Assembly: GCF_014217605.1 (NCBI RefSeq) | Contig: NZ_CP043639.1 | Location: 3,096,001-3,160,000 of the forward strand | Direction of reading: 5' to 3' | Source of the DNA: Sphingomonas sp. NBWT7 | Lineage (GTDB): Bacteria > Pseudomonadota > Alphaproteobacteria > Sphingomonadales > Sphingomonadaceae | DNA length: 64,000 nucleotides | In this document: positions 1-8,578 of the stretch, piece by piece | Layout: every line of letters starts with the position of its first letter | Numbering within the stretch: the first letter of the stretch is position 1 | Notes under the pieces: model-generated | Seen by the model: only the letters and a program-made list of their open reading frames with translations | What the model was told of the DNA's origin: nothing | Database searches by the model: none | Made by a program: the position numbers and the translations under genes

Positions 1-93
1 GGCGAAATAGGAATTGAGATCGAGGAACAGCCAGCGCAGCGGCCGCGGCGGCAAATCTGGTCGCGAAGCGGCGGGCGACTCGGACTGGGTCAT
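1..93 (-). CDS. Y-family DNA polymerase, N-terminal fragment (cut by window edge)
   Basis: Only the first 31 codons lie in the window. The reading starts MTQSESPAAS and reaches RWLFLDLNSYFA. The DLNSYFA stretch matches the first catalytic motif of Y-family (DinB/UmuC-like) translesion polymerases, where this Asp binds the catalytic metal. Proteins of this type are often mislabelled 'ImpB' in alphaproteobacterial genomes. The gene is divergent from radA, and an SOS-type operator lies 9 bases upstream of its start, which fits a damage-inducible polymerase. Family assignment rests on one motif plus the operator. Confidence 0.7.
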   Translation of the reverse strand, partial: MTQSESPAASRPDLPPRPLRWLFLDLNSYFA

Positions 94-101
94 CGGAATG
101 A

Positions 102-116
102 GAACGATACCAGAAC
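102..116 (-). promoter_or_regulatory. SOS box (LexA operator) of the Y-family polymerase
   Basis: GAACGATACCAGAAC reads as GTTC-N7-GTTC on the minus strand. This is the direct-repeat LexA box known from alphaproteobacteria. It sits just upstream of the polymerase start at 93. Both half-sites are perfect. Binding by the LexA encoded at 20864-21526 is inferred. Confidence 0.75.
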
Positions 117-124
117 ATTGCATC

Positions 125-139
125 GTTCCCTAGTTGTTC
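125..139 (+). promoter_or_regulatory. second SOS box, facing radA
   Basis: GTTCCCTAGTTGTTC is a perfect GTTC-N7-GTTC direct repeat in the plus orientation, 8 bases beyond the first box. It lies 64 bases upstream of the radA start. The two boxes are mirror images, so LexA could control both divergent genes, or two dimers could share control of one promoter region. Confidence 0.65.
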
Positions 140-203
140 TGAAGCGCTCCGTCGCCTAGATCGCAGAGCCCGCCCGGGCGCGCTGACAACGGAAAAATAC
201 CAG

Positions 204-1577
204 ATGGCCAAACCGCAGAAACGCTACGTCTGCCAGGCATGCGGCTCGGTCGCGTCGCGTTGGCAGGGGCAGTGCGTCGACTGTTCCGAGTGGAACACGC
301 TGGTTGAGGAAGCGCCAGTGGTGGTGACGCCTTTCCAGGCGAAGCACAATCTGCAGGGCGGCGGGCGCGCGGTGACGATGGTCTCGCTCGATACCGAGGT
401 GGCGCTGCCGGCACGGATGGCGAGCGGCATCGCCGAGCTTGACCGCGCGCTGGGCGGCGGCTTCGTCGAAGGGAGCGCGACGCTGATCGGCGGCGATCCG
501 GGGATCGGCAAGTCGACACTGCTGCTCCAGGCGGCGGCGCGCATGGCGCTCGCGGGGGGCGACGTCGCCTATATCTCGGGTGAGGAGGCGGCGGACCAAG
601 TGCGGCTACGCGCGCGCCGCCTCGGGCTGGGCGAGGCGCCCGTGCGGCTCGCCTCGGCGACGTCGGTACGCGACATTCTGACGACGCTCGGCGCGGGCAA
701 GCCGCCAGCGCTGCTGGTGATCGATTCGATCCAGACGATGCATTCGGACCTGATCGAGGGCGCGCCCGGCACCGTCAGCCAGGTGCGGGCGAGCGCGCAG
801 GAGCTGATCCGCTTCGCCAAGGAGCGCGGCACCGCGATGGTGCTCGTCGGCCACGTGACCAAGGACGGCACGATCGCCGGCCCTCGCGTGCTCGAACATA
901 TGGTCGACACCGTGCTGAGCTTCGAGGGCGAGCGCAGCCACCAGTATCGCATCCTGCGCGCGATCAAGAACCGCTTCGGCGGCACCGACGAGATCGGCGT
1001 GTTCGCGATGGAGAGCGAGGGGCTGGCCGAGGTGTCGAACCCTTCGTCGCTGTTCCTGACGCAGCGCGACGAGAGCGTGACGGGCGCTATCGTCTTTCCC
1101 GCGCTGGAGGGGACGCGGCCGGTGCTGGTCGAGATCCAGGCGCTGGTCGTGCGCCTCGCCAGCGGTGCGACGCCGCGGCGCGCGGTGGTCGGCTGGGACA
1201 GCGGGCGGCTGGCGATGATCCTGGCGGTGCTCGAGGCGCGCTGCGGGCTGAGCTTCTCCTCGGCCGAAGTCTATCTCAACGTCGCGGGCGGCTATCGCGT
1301 GCAGGATCCCGCCGCCGACATGGCGGTCGCCGCGGCGCTGGTGTCGGCGCTGTCCGAACGGCCGGTCGCGGCCGACGCGGTCGCGTTCGGCGAAGTCGCG
1401 CTGTCTGGCGAGGTACGCAGCGTGGCGCACGGCACGCTGCGGCTGAAGGAGGCGGCGAAGCTCGGCTTCGGCAAGGCGCTGGTGCCCGCCGCGATGACGG
1501 GCGAAAAGGCGGCGATGCGCCTCGCGGGCTTTTCCACGCTGGCGCGGCTAGTCGATCACCTTCTGGGGCGCGACTGA
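204..1577 (+). CDS. radA: DNA repair protein RadA
   Basis: RadA is a RecA-like, DnaB-type ATPase that drives branch migration of recombination intermediates. The 457-residue product matches the usual length of about 455-460. A C4 zinc finger is formed by Cys10, 13, 24 and 27. Walker A (GGDPGIGKST) lies near 96-105, the RadA signature KNRFG at 255-259, and a Lon-protease-like domain fills the C-terminus. The ATG at 204 is chosen because the zinc finger follows directly. No strong ribosome binding site is visible. An SOS-type box lies upstream at 125-139, next to the divergent Y-family polymerase. Confidence 0.95.
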   Translation: MAKPQKRYVCQACGSVASRWQGQCVDCSEWNTLVEEAPVVVTPFQAKHNLQGGGRAVTMVSLDTEVALPARMASGIAELDRALGGGFVEGSATLIGGDPGIGKSTLLLQAAARMALAGGDVAYISGEEAADQVRLRARRLGLGEAPVRLASATSVRDILTTLGAGKPPALLVIDSIQTMHSDLIEGAPGTVSQVRASAQELIRFAKERGTAMVLVGHVTKDGTIAGPRVLEHMVDTVLSFEGERSHQYRILRAIKNRFGGTDEIGVFAMESEGLAEVSNPSSLFLTQRDESVTGAIVFPALEGTRPVLVEIQALVVRLASGATPRRAVVGWDSGRLAMILAVLEARCGLSFSSAEVYLNVAGGYRVQDPAADMAVAAALVSALSERPVAADAVAFGEVALSGEVRSVAHGTLRLKEAAKLGFGKALVPAAMTGEKAAMRLAGFSTLARLVDHLLGRD

Positions 1578-1646
1578 GGCCCGCCGGACGCGCCGGCCCA
1601 AACAGACCCGTTCTCAAGCGCGCCGCTACGCCCTAGATGCGGCGTG

Positions 1647-2219
1647 ATGAACTTGAACGGACTCGATATCGCGGTGCTGACCGCCGTCGGCGGCAGCGCG
1701 CTGCTCGGGCTGAAGCGCGGGTTCGTCACCGAAGTGCTGGCGCTGTTCGCCTGGGTCGCGGTCGTCTTCGCGGTGAAGATCTTCCACCTGCCGCTGGCGA
1801 AGGCGCTCACCGCGCCGATCGGCACCGCATCGGGCGCGGCGTCGCTCGCCTTCGTGCTGCTCGGCGGTGCGACCTACGTGCTCGGGCGGATCATCGCCAA
1901 TGCGGTCGGCGGGCGGGTGCGCTCGTCGGTGCTGGGGCCGGTGGATCGCGCGCTCGGCTTCGGCTTCGGCGCGCTGAAGGGGCTGATCCTCGCCAGCCTC
2001 GCCTTCCTCCTCCTCGTGCTAGTGCTCGACACGATCGGCGGCGGGCCGACGCGTCGCCCGCTGTGGATCAAGGAAGCGCGCACCTATCCGCTGCTCAACG
2101 CGACCAGCGCGGCGATCGCCGATTTCGTCGACCGCCGCCGCCGCGGCCAGCCGGTGTTCGGCCCCCGCACCCCGCCGCTTGATCTGCCGGCGGCGGACAA
2201 CACGAGTGATCCCCGATGA
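1647..2219 (+). CDS. cvpA: CvpA family membrane protein
   Basis: The product is about 190 residues with four hydrophobic segments and the early motif LLGLKRGFVTEV typical of CvpA (colicin V production) inner-membrane proteins. The molecular role of this family is poorly defined. Start is taken as ATG 1647; a GTG directly before it (1644) is an alternative. The stop overlaps the next gene by four bases (ATGA at 2216-2219), so translation with the NifU-like gene is probably coupled. The C-terminus is polar and probably cytoplasmic. Confidence 0.85.
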   Translation: MNLNGLDIAVLTAVGGSALLGLKRGFVTEVLALFAWVAVVFAVKIFHLPLAKALTAPIGTASGAASLAFVLLGGATYVLGRIIANAVGGRVRSSVLGPVDRALGFGFGALKGLILASLAFLLLVLVLDTIGGGPTRRPLWIKEARTYPLLNATSAAIADFVDRRRRGQPVFGPRTPPLDLPAADNTSDPR

Positions 2220-2653
2220 GCGCGACGCTCTACAATGACGCGATCCTTCGCCTCGCGACCGACAATCCGATCGACGAGCGGCTGCCCGACCCGCAGGGGA
2301 CGAGCGAGAAGCGCTCGCCGATCTGCGGCAGCCGCGTGACGGTCGACGTCAACCTCGGGTCTGACGGGCGCGTCAGCGAGGCGGGGATGCTGGTGCGCGC
2401 CTGCGCGCTCGGCCAGGCATCATCGTCGCTGCTTGCCGCCAACGTGATCGGCCGCACGCCCGAGGAACTCGCCGCGGCGCGCGACGCGCTCGCCGACTGG
2501 CTCGCACAGGGCGGCGACGTGCCGGCCTGGCCGGGGGTGGACGTGCTGGCGCCGGCGCGCGACTATCACGCGCGCCACGCGTCGATCCGGCTCGCCTTCG
2601 AGGCGGCGGCGGAGGCGGCGGCGCAGGCGCGGATGCGCAGCGAGGGGGATTGA
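2216..2653 (+). CDS. NifU/IscU-like iron-sulfur cluster scaffold family protein
   Basis: A 145-residue protein of the NifU N-terminal-like family. Conserved-looking cysteines occur in SPICGS (Cys37) and VRACALGQASSSLLA (Cys63), which resemble the cluster-ligand region of IscU-type scaffolds. The rest is a compact alpha/beta domain with an Ala-rich C-terminal helix. It overlaps cvpA by four bases, and its stop overlaps the antiporter start by one base. A role in Fe-S assembly is a family-level inference; the protein is shorter and more divergent than housekeeping IscU. Confidence 0.75.
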   Translation: MSATLYNDAILRLATDNPIDERLPDPQGTSEKRSPICGSRVTVDVNLGSDGRVSEAGMLVRACALGQASSSLLAANVIGRTPEELAAARDALADWLAQGGDVPAWPGVDVLAPARDYHARHASIRLAFEAAAEAAAQARMRSEGD

Positions 2654-4410
2654 TGGAACACGGCGCCGCCGGATCGCTGCTGCGCGACGGCTTCATCCTG
2701 CTGGGCGCGGGGCTCGGCTTCGTGCTGCTGTTCCGCCGCTTGGGCCTCGGCGCGACGCTGGGCTATCTCGTCGCCGGCGCAGTGGTCGGCCCGCACGTTC
2801 TGGGGCTGGTCGGCGACGCCGAATCGAAGATGGGGATCGCCGAACTCGGCATCACGCTGCTGCTGTTCGTCGTCGGGCTCGAGCTCAATCCGACGCGGCT
2901 GTGGCGGCTGAAGGAGGATATCTTCGGGCTTGGGTTGCTGCAGGTTGTCGCCTGCGGCGTGGCGATCAGCGCGATCATCGCGGTCTTCGCGCACTTCTCG
3001 ATCCCGGCGGCGTTCGCGCTCGGCCTGCCGCTGGCGCTGTCGTCGACCGCGCAGGTGCTGCCGATGCTGCAATCGTCGGGGCGGTTGCGCACCCCGTTCG
3101 GCGAGCGCGCCTTCTCGATCTTGCTGTTCCAGGATCTGTCGATCATCCCGCTGATCACGATCATCGCCGCCATGAGCCGCAATCCCGACGACGCGGGGGG
3201 CCCGCCGGGATGGCTGCTGATCGTCTACACGGTGCTGGCGATCGCCGGGCTGATCGCCGCGGGGCGATTCCTGCTGCGCCCGCTGTTCCGCGGGATCGGC
3301 AACATGGGCGAACGCGAGATGTTCGTCTTCGCCGCGCTGTTCACCGTCATCGCCAGCGCGGCACTGATGGAGGCGCTGGGGCTATCGACGGCGCTAGGCG
3401 CGTTCGTCGCGGGCGTGATGCTCGCCGACAGCCCGTACCGCCACGAGCTGGAGGCGGACGTCGACCCGTTCCGCTCGATTCTGCTCGGCTTGTTCTTCCT
3501 CACGATCGGCATGATGCTGAACCTGACGGCGATCGCCGAGCGGCCGTTGTTCGTCGTTGCGATGGCGCTGGCGCTGATCGCGACCAAGACGGCGGTGATC
3601 GTCGGCATCGGCATGGCGTTCCGCATGAAGTGGCGGTCGGCGCTCGCGCTGGGTCTGCTGCTCAGCCAGGGCGGCGAATTCGGGTTCGTGCTGTTCGCGC
3701 AGGCCGCCGACGCCTATCTGATCGCGCCCGACGCGGCGTCGCTGTTCGGCGCGATCATCACGCTGTCGATGGCGACGACGCCGTTCCTGATGGGGATCAC
3801 GCGGCGCTTCCGCGAGGAGCCGATCGTGGCGCAGGAGCGCGACGGGCCGACCGCGGACGGCGCCAATGCGGTGATCGTCGGCTACGGCCGGTTCGGCCAG
3901 ACGGTGGGGCAGATGCTGCTGACGCAGGACATCCCCGTCACGCTGATCGACACCGATATCGATATGATCGACATCGCCGGTGAGTTCGGCGCCAAGGTCT
4001 ATTACGGCGACGGTACGCGGCTCGATCTGCTGCGCCAGGCGGGCGCGGCGGAGGCGGAGCTGATCCTGTTCTGCATCGACGGTGACCAGGTAACCCCCGA
4101 GGTCGTCGAGGCGGTGCACGAGGCATTTCCGCAGGCGTCGATCTACGTCCGCGCGTTCGACCGCCGATCGCTCGTCAAGCTCAAGAACGGCCCGGCGACG
4201 CTGGTGGTGCGCGAGGTGCTCGAATCGGCCGTGAAGATGGCGCGCGCGGCGATGCACGGGCTGGGGATCGAGCGCGCCGACATCGATCGCGCCGAGGACA
4301 TGTATCGCGCGCGCGACAAGGAGCGGCTGCGGATCCAGATCGAGGCGGGCGACATCCGCGCCGCGCGCAAGCTTGTCGCCGAGCAGCAGCCGTGGGGGAA
4401 CGATCGATGA
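2653..4410 (+). CDS. Kef-type cation:proton antiporter with TrkA-N domain (CPA2)
   Basis: 585 residues. The first roughly 390 form a CPA2 sodium/proton-exchanger domain with about 12 membrane spans. A cytoplasmic Rossmann (TrkA-N) domain begins at about residue 400 with VIVGYGRFGQ, followed by the acidic LIDTD and YYGDGT segments that usually bind NAD or glutathione adducts. Members of this family (KefB/KefC, YbaL) are K+ efflux or exchange systems gated by that domain. Start is ATG 2653, overlapping the preceding stop (TGATG). It ends in a four-base overlap with the DUF423 gene. The exact transported ion cannot be read from sequence. Confidence 0.9.
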   Translation: MEHGAAGSLLRDGFILLGAGLGFVLLFRRLGLGATLGYLVAGAVVGPHVLGLVGDAESKMGIAELGITLLLFVVGLELNPTRLWRLKEDIFGLGLLQVVACGVAISAIIAVFAHFSIPAAFALGLPLALSSTAQVLPMLQSSGRLRTPFGERAFSILLFQDLSIIPLITIIAAMSRNPDDAGGPPGWLLIVYTVLAIAGLIAAGRFLLRPLFRGIGNMGEREMFVFAALFTVIASAALMEALGLSTALGAFVAGVMLADSPYRHELEADVDPFRSILLGLFFLTIGMMLNLTAIAERPLFVVAMALALIATKTAVIVGIGMAFRMKWRSALALGLLLSQGGEFGFVLFAQAADAYLIAPDAASLFGAIITLSMATTPFLMGITRRFREEPIVAQERDGPTADGANAVIVGYGRFGQTVGQMLLTQDIPVTLIDTDIDMIDIAGEFGAKVYYGDGTRLDLLRQAGAAEAELILFCIDGDQVTPEVVEAVHEAFPQASIYVRAFDRRSLVKLKNGPATLVVREVLESAVKMARAAMHGLGIERADIDRAEDMYRARDKERLRIQIEAGDIRAARKLVAEQQPWGNDR

Positions 4411-4739
4411 ACTGGCTGGTGATCCTTGCGGCGCTGTCGGGTGCGCTCGCGGTGGGGGCGGGGGCGTTCGGGGCGCACGGCGCGAACGGGCAGGCGCGGG
4501 AGTGGCTGCAAACGGGTGGCCAGTATCAGCTGATCCACGCCATCGCGGCGCTCGTCGCGCTGCGGCTGGAGGCGCGCGGGCCGGCGTGGCTGTTCGTCGC
4601 GGGCGGGGCGATCTTCGCCGTAACGCTGTATCTGATGGCGGTCGGCGCGCCGCGCTGGTTGGGGGCGGTCACGCCGATCGGCGGCACGCTGCTGATCGCG
4701 GGCTGGCTGTGGCTGGCGTGGATCGGCGCGCGCGGCTGA
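4407..4739 (+). CDS. DUF423 small membrane protein
   Basis: 110 residues, four predicted membrane segments. The N-terminus LSGALAVGAGAFGAHG is the DUF423 (YgdD-like) signature, followed by QYQLIHAIAAL. The function of this family is not established. Start is ATG 4407, in a four-base overlap with the antiporter stop and preceded by GGGGGAA, a plausible ribosome binding site. An upstream in-frame GTG at 4392 is less likely. It is the last gene of the radA-side plus-strand run. Confidence 0.88.
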   Translation: MNWLVILAALSGALAVGAGAFGAHGANGQAREWLQTGGQYQLIHAIAALVALRLEARGPAWLFVAGGAIFAVTLYLMAVGAPRWLGAVTPIGGTLLIAGWLWLAWIGARG

Positions 4740-4760
4740 CGTTTGCGCGGCGGCTACGAT

Positions 4761-4901
4761 CTAGCGTTTCTTGCGGCACGCGTCCGAGCAGTAGACGACG
4801 TTTTCCCAGTTCTTCGCCCACTTCTTGCGCCAAGTGAATGGGCGTCCGCACGCCGGGCAGGTCTTGGTCGGCAGATCGCGCTTCGCGACGCCGTTGGGCA
4901 T
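4761..4901 (-). CDS. DUF2256 zinc-ribbon-like small protein
   Basis: A 46-residue protein starting [15 protein letters not shown]. Two cysteine pairs (CPAC and later CSDAC) flank a Trp-rich, basic WRKKWAKNW core, which is the DUF2256 pattern. It is probably a metal-binding mini-protein of unknown role. Its ATG shares one base with the aroB stop (CATCA at 4899-4903), so it is likely translated from the aroK-aroB transcript. Convergent with the DUF423 gene. Confidence 0.85.
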   Translation of the reverse strand: MPNGVAKRDLPTKTCPACGRPFTWRKKWAKNWENVVYCSDACRKKR

Positions 4902-6001
4902 CAGCGCGGCTGTATCGCGAGGAATTCACCGACGTCGGCGAGCGCGACCTGTTTGTCGAGATACGTCTGGCCGATGCCGCGCGCGAGCAGAAAGGGGATC
5001 TGCCCGCCGCTCGCCTTCTTGTCGTGGCGCATATGCTCGACCAGCCGGTCCGCCGGCGCGTCGATCCCCGCCGCGGCGAGCCCGTCGGGCAGCCCGACCG
5101 ACTGCCAGTGCGCCGACACGCGCACCGCGTCGAGCGCGGGGCACAGATCGCGCACCGCGGAATAGCCGAAGGCGAGTGCGCATCCCGCCGCCACCGCCTC
5201 GCCGTGGAGCAGCCGATCGGAGAAGCCGGCTTCCGCCTCGAGCGCGTGGCCGAAGGTATGGCCGAGGTTGAGCAGCGCGCGACGCCCCAGCGTTTCGAAC
5301 TCGTCTTCGCCGACGATCCGCGCCTTGGCCGCGACCGAGTGGGCGATGGCATATTCGCGCCGCGCGGGATCACCCGCGAGCAGCGCCGCGCCGTTCGCCT
5401 CGCACCATTCGAAAAACGCCGCATCGTCGATCAGGCCGTATTTGACGACTTCGGCGTAGCCCGCGCGCAGCTCGCGCGGCGGCAGCGTGTCGAGCACCTG
5501 CGGGTCGATCAGCACCAACTTCGGCTGATGGAACGCGCCGACGAGGTTCTTGCCCGCGCGCGCGTTGATCCCCGTCTTGCCGCCGACCGACGAATCGACC
5601 TGCGCCAGCAACGTCGTGGGCACCTGCACGAAGCCGCAGCCGCGCTTCAGGATCGCGGTCACGAAGCCGACGAGATCGCCGATCACGCCGCCGCCGAGCG
5701 CGATCACATGGTCGCCGCGCTCGACACCGAGATCGAGCAGCCTGTCGACGACGTGCTCGAGCGTCGCCCAACTCTTCGACTTCTCGCCCGCGGGAATGAC
5801 GATCGCCTCATGCGGCACACCGGCGGCGTCGAGCGACCGCTGCAGCGTCTGGAGATGCGGGCCGACGTTGGCATCGGCGACGATCGGCACGCGCCGGCCG
5901 CGCGCGAGCGGCGCGATATGTTCGCCGGCGCGGACGAGCAGCCCGTTCTCGATCACCACGTCGTAACTGCGCGCGTCCAGCGCCACCCGAACAATCGTCA
6001 T
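4901..6001 (-). CDS. aroB: 3-dehydroquinate synthase
   Basis: Second step of the shikimate pathway: DAHP to 3-dehydroquinate, using NAD and a divalent metal. 366 residues, normal length. Visible motifs are the NAD-binding GGGVIGDL (103-110), [14 protein letters not shown] (131-144), GYAEVVKYG, and the metal-ligand region [11 protein letters not shown]. It overlaps aroK by four bases (5998-6001), giving the common alphaproteobacterial aroK-aroB pair and strong translational coupling. Confidence 0.96.
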   Translation of the reverse strand: MTIVRVALDARSYDVVIENGLLVRAGEHIAPLARGRRVPIVADANVGPHLQTLQRSLDAAGVPHEAIVIPAGEKSKSWATLEHVVDRLLDLGVERGDHVIALGGGVIGDLVGFVTAILKRGCGFVQVPTTLLAQVDSSVGGKTGINARAGKNLVGAFHQPKLVLIDPQVLDTLPPRELRAGYAEVVKYGLIDDAAFFEWCEANGAALLAGDPARREYAIAHSVAAKARIVGEDEFETLGRRALLNLGHTFGHALEAEAGFSDRLLHGEAVAAGCALAFGYSAVRDLCPALDAVRVSAHWQSVGLPDGLAAAGIDAPADRLVEHMRHDKKASGGQIPFLLARGIGQTYLDKQVALADVGEFLAIQPR

Positions 6002-6561
6002 GCCGCCCCGTAACCGATCGCCCGCAGAATCGCACGCACCGTCGCCTCGTGCGGCGCGTTGTTGCTGGCGACGCGGATGTGGGCCTGCGCGTAGAGCGGG
6101 TTACGCGCCGTCGCCAAGTCGCGCAGCACGGCGGCGGGGTCCTTGTCGCGCAGCAGCGGCCGGGTGTCGCGGCGGCGGACGCGCTCGACCAGCACGTCGA
6201 TATCGGCGTCGAGCCATACCGCCAGCGCCTCGGCGAGAATCAGCGCGCGCGTCGTGTCGTTGACGAACGCGCCGCCGCCGGTCGCGATCACCTTGGGCGT
6301 GCCGTCGATCAGCCGCTGAATCACGCGCCGTTCGCCGTCGCGGAAATACGCCTCGCCGAATTGCGCGAAGATCTCCGGGATCGACATGCCGGCGGCTTCC
6401 TCGATCTCGCTGTCGGCATCGACGAAGGGGAGGCGCAGGCGCTGCGCGAGGCGGCGCCCGACGGTGGATTTGCCCACCCCCATCAGCCCGACGAGCACGA
6501 TCGGCGCGCGTCGCCAGCGCTTCGTCGGATCGCGATCGGGCTGGGGCGGGCTTTGCAACAT
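5998..6561 (-). CDS. aroK: shikimate kinase
   Basis: Phosphorylates shikimate with ATP. 187 residues from ATG 6561. Walker A GLMGVGKST is at 25-33, the shikimate/Mg-binding DAD at 48-50, GGGAF at 95-99, and the RPLL lid motif follows. A much longer upstream extension is open but low-complexity and lies in the divergent promoter region, so it was rejected. The N-terminal 18 residues are a polar, non-conserved extension. First gene of the aroK-aroB-DUF2256 unit. Confidence 0.95.
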   Translation of the reverse strand: MLQSPPQPDRDPTKRWRRAPIVLVGLMGVGKSTVGRRLAQRLRLPFVDADSEIEEAAGMSIPEIFAQFGEAYFRDGERRVIQRLIDGTPKVIATGGGAFVNDTTRALILAEALAVWLDADIDVLVERVRRRDTRPLLRDKDPAAVLRDLATARNPLYAQAHIRVASNNAPHEATVRAILRAIGYGAA

Positions 6562-6679
6562 GGCGAGGTGGGCTATACAGCGCGCCGGCGCTCCGGGTAC
6601 AAGTTTCGGAAATGTCGGCTTCGCGGCCCACGCGAAGCGCCGCGGGTGCCGGTTGTGCTGCGTCGTACAGGGTTTGAAC

Positions 6680-6817
6680 ATGTCGCGATTGATCGTCTCG
6701 CTGGTGGTGCTGTTGGTCGTGGTGATCGGCGGGCTGGTCTTTCTCGCGGGTAGCGCGACCGAGCGTCCGACGACGCGGGTCGAGAAGACGGTCGAGCTCG
6801 GCAACCTTGCGAGCTAG
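6680..6817 (+). CDS. 45-residue single-span membrane peptide, unknown
   Basis: Starts MSRLIVSLVVLL, with one strong membrane span at about residues 4-23, then a short polar tail ending VELGNLAS. No family is recognised. It is divergent from aroK, and its 3' end overlaps the next reading frame by 11 bases, so the two may be translationally coupled. Coding is supported by the clean hydrophobic-then-polar layout and the operon position, not by homology. Could be a small membrane anchor or a leader of the following secreted protein. Confidence 0.55.
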   Translation: MSRLIVSLVVLLVVVIGGLVFLAGSATERPTTRVEKTVELGNLAS

Positions 6818-8576
6818 GCTGCTCGCGGCCGTCGCGGTCGCCGCCTCGCTGGCCGCCGCCGCGGTCGCGCAGAACCAGCAGGCCCCCGAATCACTGCTGC
6901 CACCGGGCTTCGGCGATCCCGCGCCGCCCCCGCCGCCCGCCGCGACCACGCCCGGCGGCGCGACGGTGCAGCCGCTACCTGACAGCCGGCCGCTCGAACT
7001 ACCGCTGCCCGAAACCGCGCCGACGCCAAGCCCGACGCCGACGCCGACGCCGCCGAGCGCGGCGGAACTCGCGCGCTACGAGATGCCGCTGTTCGCGCGC
7101 CGCTCGCTCGCGCTGATCGGCCCGGTCGGGGCGGCGGAGGGCGGATTGCCCGCCGATGCCTTCGGCGCGGCGGACGGCGGCTTCCTCGAGGTGCTGATGC
7201 GGCGGCTGTCGGCGCCGCTGCCGTCGCGCTGGATGTCGATCGCGCTGCGCCGTGCGCTTGTCTCGCGCGTCGATACGCCGGCGGGGCTCAACGGCGCCGA
7301 TTTCGCCGCCGAGCGCGCGTGGCTGCTGCTGCGGATGGGCGAATCGGTCGCGGCGCGCAGCGTGATCCAGGGCGTCGATACCGGCGATGCGACGCCCAAA
7401 TATCGCCAGGTCGCGATGCAGGCGCTGCTCGCCACCGCCGATCCCGCCGGGCTGTGCCCGCTCGCCGACGCGGCGGGCAACAGCGAGCGCGGCTGGATCA
7501 TGGCGCGCGCGATGTGCGGATCGCTGGGCGCGGCGGCGGGTGGCTCGCGCGCGCTGATCGCCGATGCGCGGCGGCGCCGTATCGCGACCGGGATCGACCT
7601 GCAGCTGGCGGAGAAGGTGGCGGGCGCGGGGCTCAACAGTCGCCAGGCGATCACCATCGAGTGGGATCCGGTGACACAGCTGACCGCGTGGCGGTTCGGC
7701 CTCGCCACGGCGACCGGCGTTGCGGTGCCCGATACGCTCTACGCCACCGTCGGCCCGCAGGTGACGGGATGGCGCGCGCTGGCGCCGGCGATCCCGCTCG
7801 CCGATCGCGCCGCGCCGGCGGAAGCGGCCGCGGCGATGGGGATTATCTCCAATGCCGCGCTGGTCGATCTGTTCTCGGCGCTCGACGCGGCGGACGAGAC
7901 GCCCGCCGCGCTCGGCGCGATCGCGTCCGACCTGCGCTCGGCCTATGTCGGGGCGGATGTCGCGACGCGGCTCGGCGCGCTGCGGCAATTGTGGGACGCG
8001 GGCTCGACGCCTGAGCCGCGCTACGCCCGCCTCGTGCTGACCGCCCGCGCGGCGGCGCGCGTGCGGCCGAGCGATGCACGCGCCGACGCCGACCGGATCG
8101 TTGCGGCGATGCTGTCCGCCGGGCTCGATCGCAGCGCGCAGCGTTGGCGCGGGCAGGTGAAGGAGGGCGGCGATGCCTGGGCGCTGCTCGAACTGTCCGA
8201 TCCCGATGCGCGCACGCGGCTCGGTTACAATGCGGTGAGCAGCTACAGCGGCACGGGCGACGCGACGCTCAAGCGGCGGATGTTCTTCGCCGGGCTCGCG
8301 GGGCTGGGCCGGCTGAGTGCGCAGGAGATCGAGAGCGGCGCCGAATCGCTCGACGTGCGGATCGGCACCACCAACGCCTGGACGCGCGCGCTCGACCGTG
8401 CGGTGCAGGCTGGCCAGCCGGCGACGGTGATCCTGCTCGCCGCGGTGGCGATGCAGACCGGCGACTGGCGCGGCGTGCCGCCCGCCGCGCTCTATCGCAT
8501 CGTTGCCGCGCTGCGCGCGGTGGGGCTGGGCGGCGAGGCGCGGATGATCGCCGCCGAGGCGATCGCGCGGCTCTGA
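6807..8576 (+). CDS. exported hypothetical protein, 589 residues, upstream of xerD
   Basis: No family recognised. The start appears to be TTG 6807, giving a signal peptide (RARLLAAVAVAASLAAAAVAQ) with cleavage near residue 22. A Pro/Thr-rich low-complexity segment follows (about 30-75), then a long Ala/Leu-rich helical region that looks like an alpha-solenoid. There is no in-frame ATG near the signal peptide, so the TTG choice rests on the signal sequence. It ends three bases before the xerD start region and is likely co-transcribed with xerD. Probably periplasmic; no function is proposed. Confidence 0.75.
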   Translation: MRARLLAAVAVAASLAAAAVAQNQQAPESLLPPGFGDPAPPPPPAATTPGGATVQPLPDSRPLELPLPETAPTPSPTPTPTPPSAAELARYEMPLFARRSLALIGPVGAAEGGLPADAFGAADGGFLEVLMRRLSAPLPSRWMSIALRRALVSRVDTPAGLNGADFAAERAWLLLRMGESVAARSVIQGVDTGDATPKYRQVAMQALLATADPAGLCPLADAAGNSERGWIMARAMCGSLGAAAGGSRALIADARRRRIATGIDLQLAEKVAGAGLNSRQAITIEWDPVTQLTAWRFGLATATGVAVPDTLYATVGPQVTGWRALAPAIPLADRAAPAEAAAAMGIISNAALVDLFSALDAADETPAALGAIASDLRSAYVGADVATRLGALRQLWDAGSTPEPRYARLVLTARAAARVRPSDARADADRIVAAMLSAGLDRSAQRWRGQVKEGGDAWALLELSDPDARTRLGYNAVSSYSGTGDATLKRRMFFAGLAGLGRLSAQEIESGAESLDVRIGTTNAWTRALDRAVQAGQPATVILLAAVAMQTGDWRGVPPAALYRIVAALRAVGLGGEARMIAAEAIARL

Positions 8577-8578
8577 CC

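Noticed and set aside
204..1577. Long open frames on the opposite strand of radA and of most other genes
   Set aside because: At this GC content, antisense and shifted frames stay open by codon bias. They lack family motifs and are Arg/Ala-rich shadows of the real genes.
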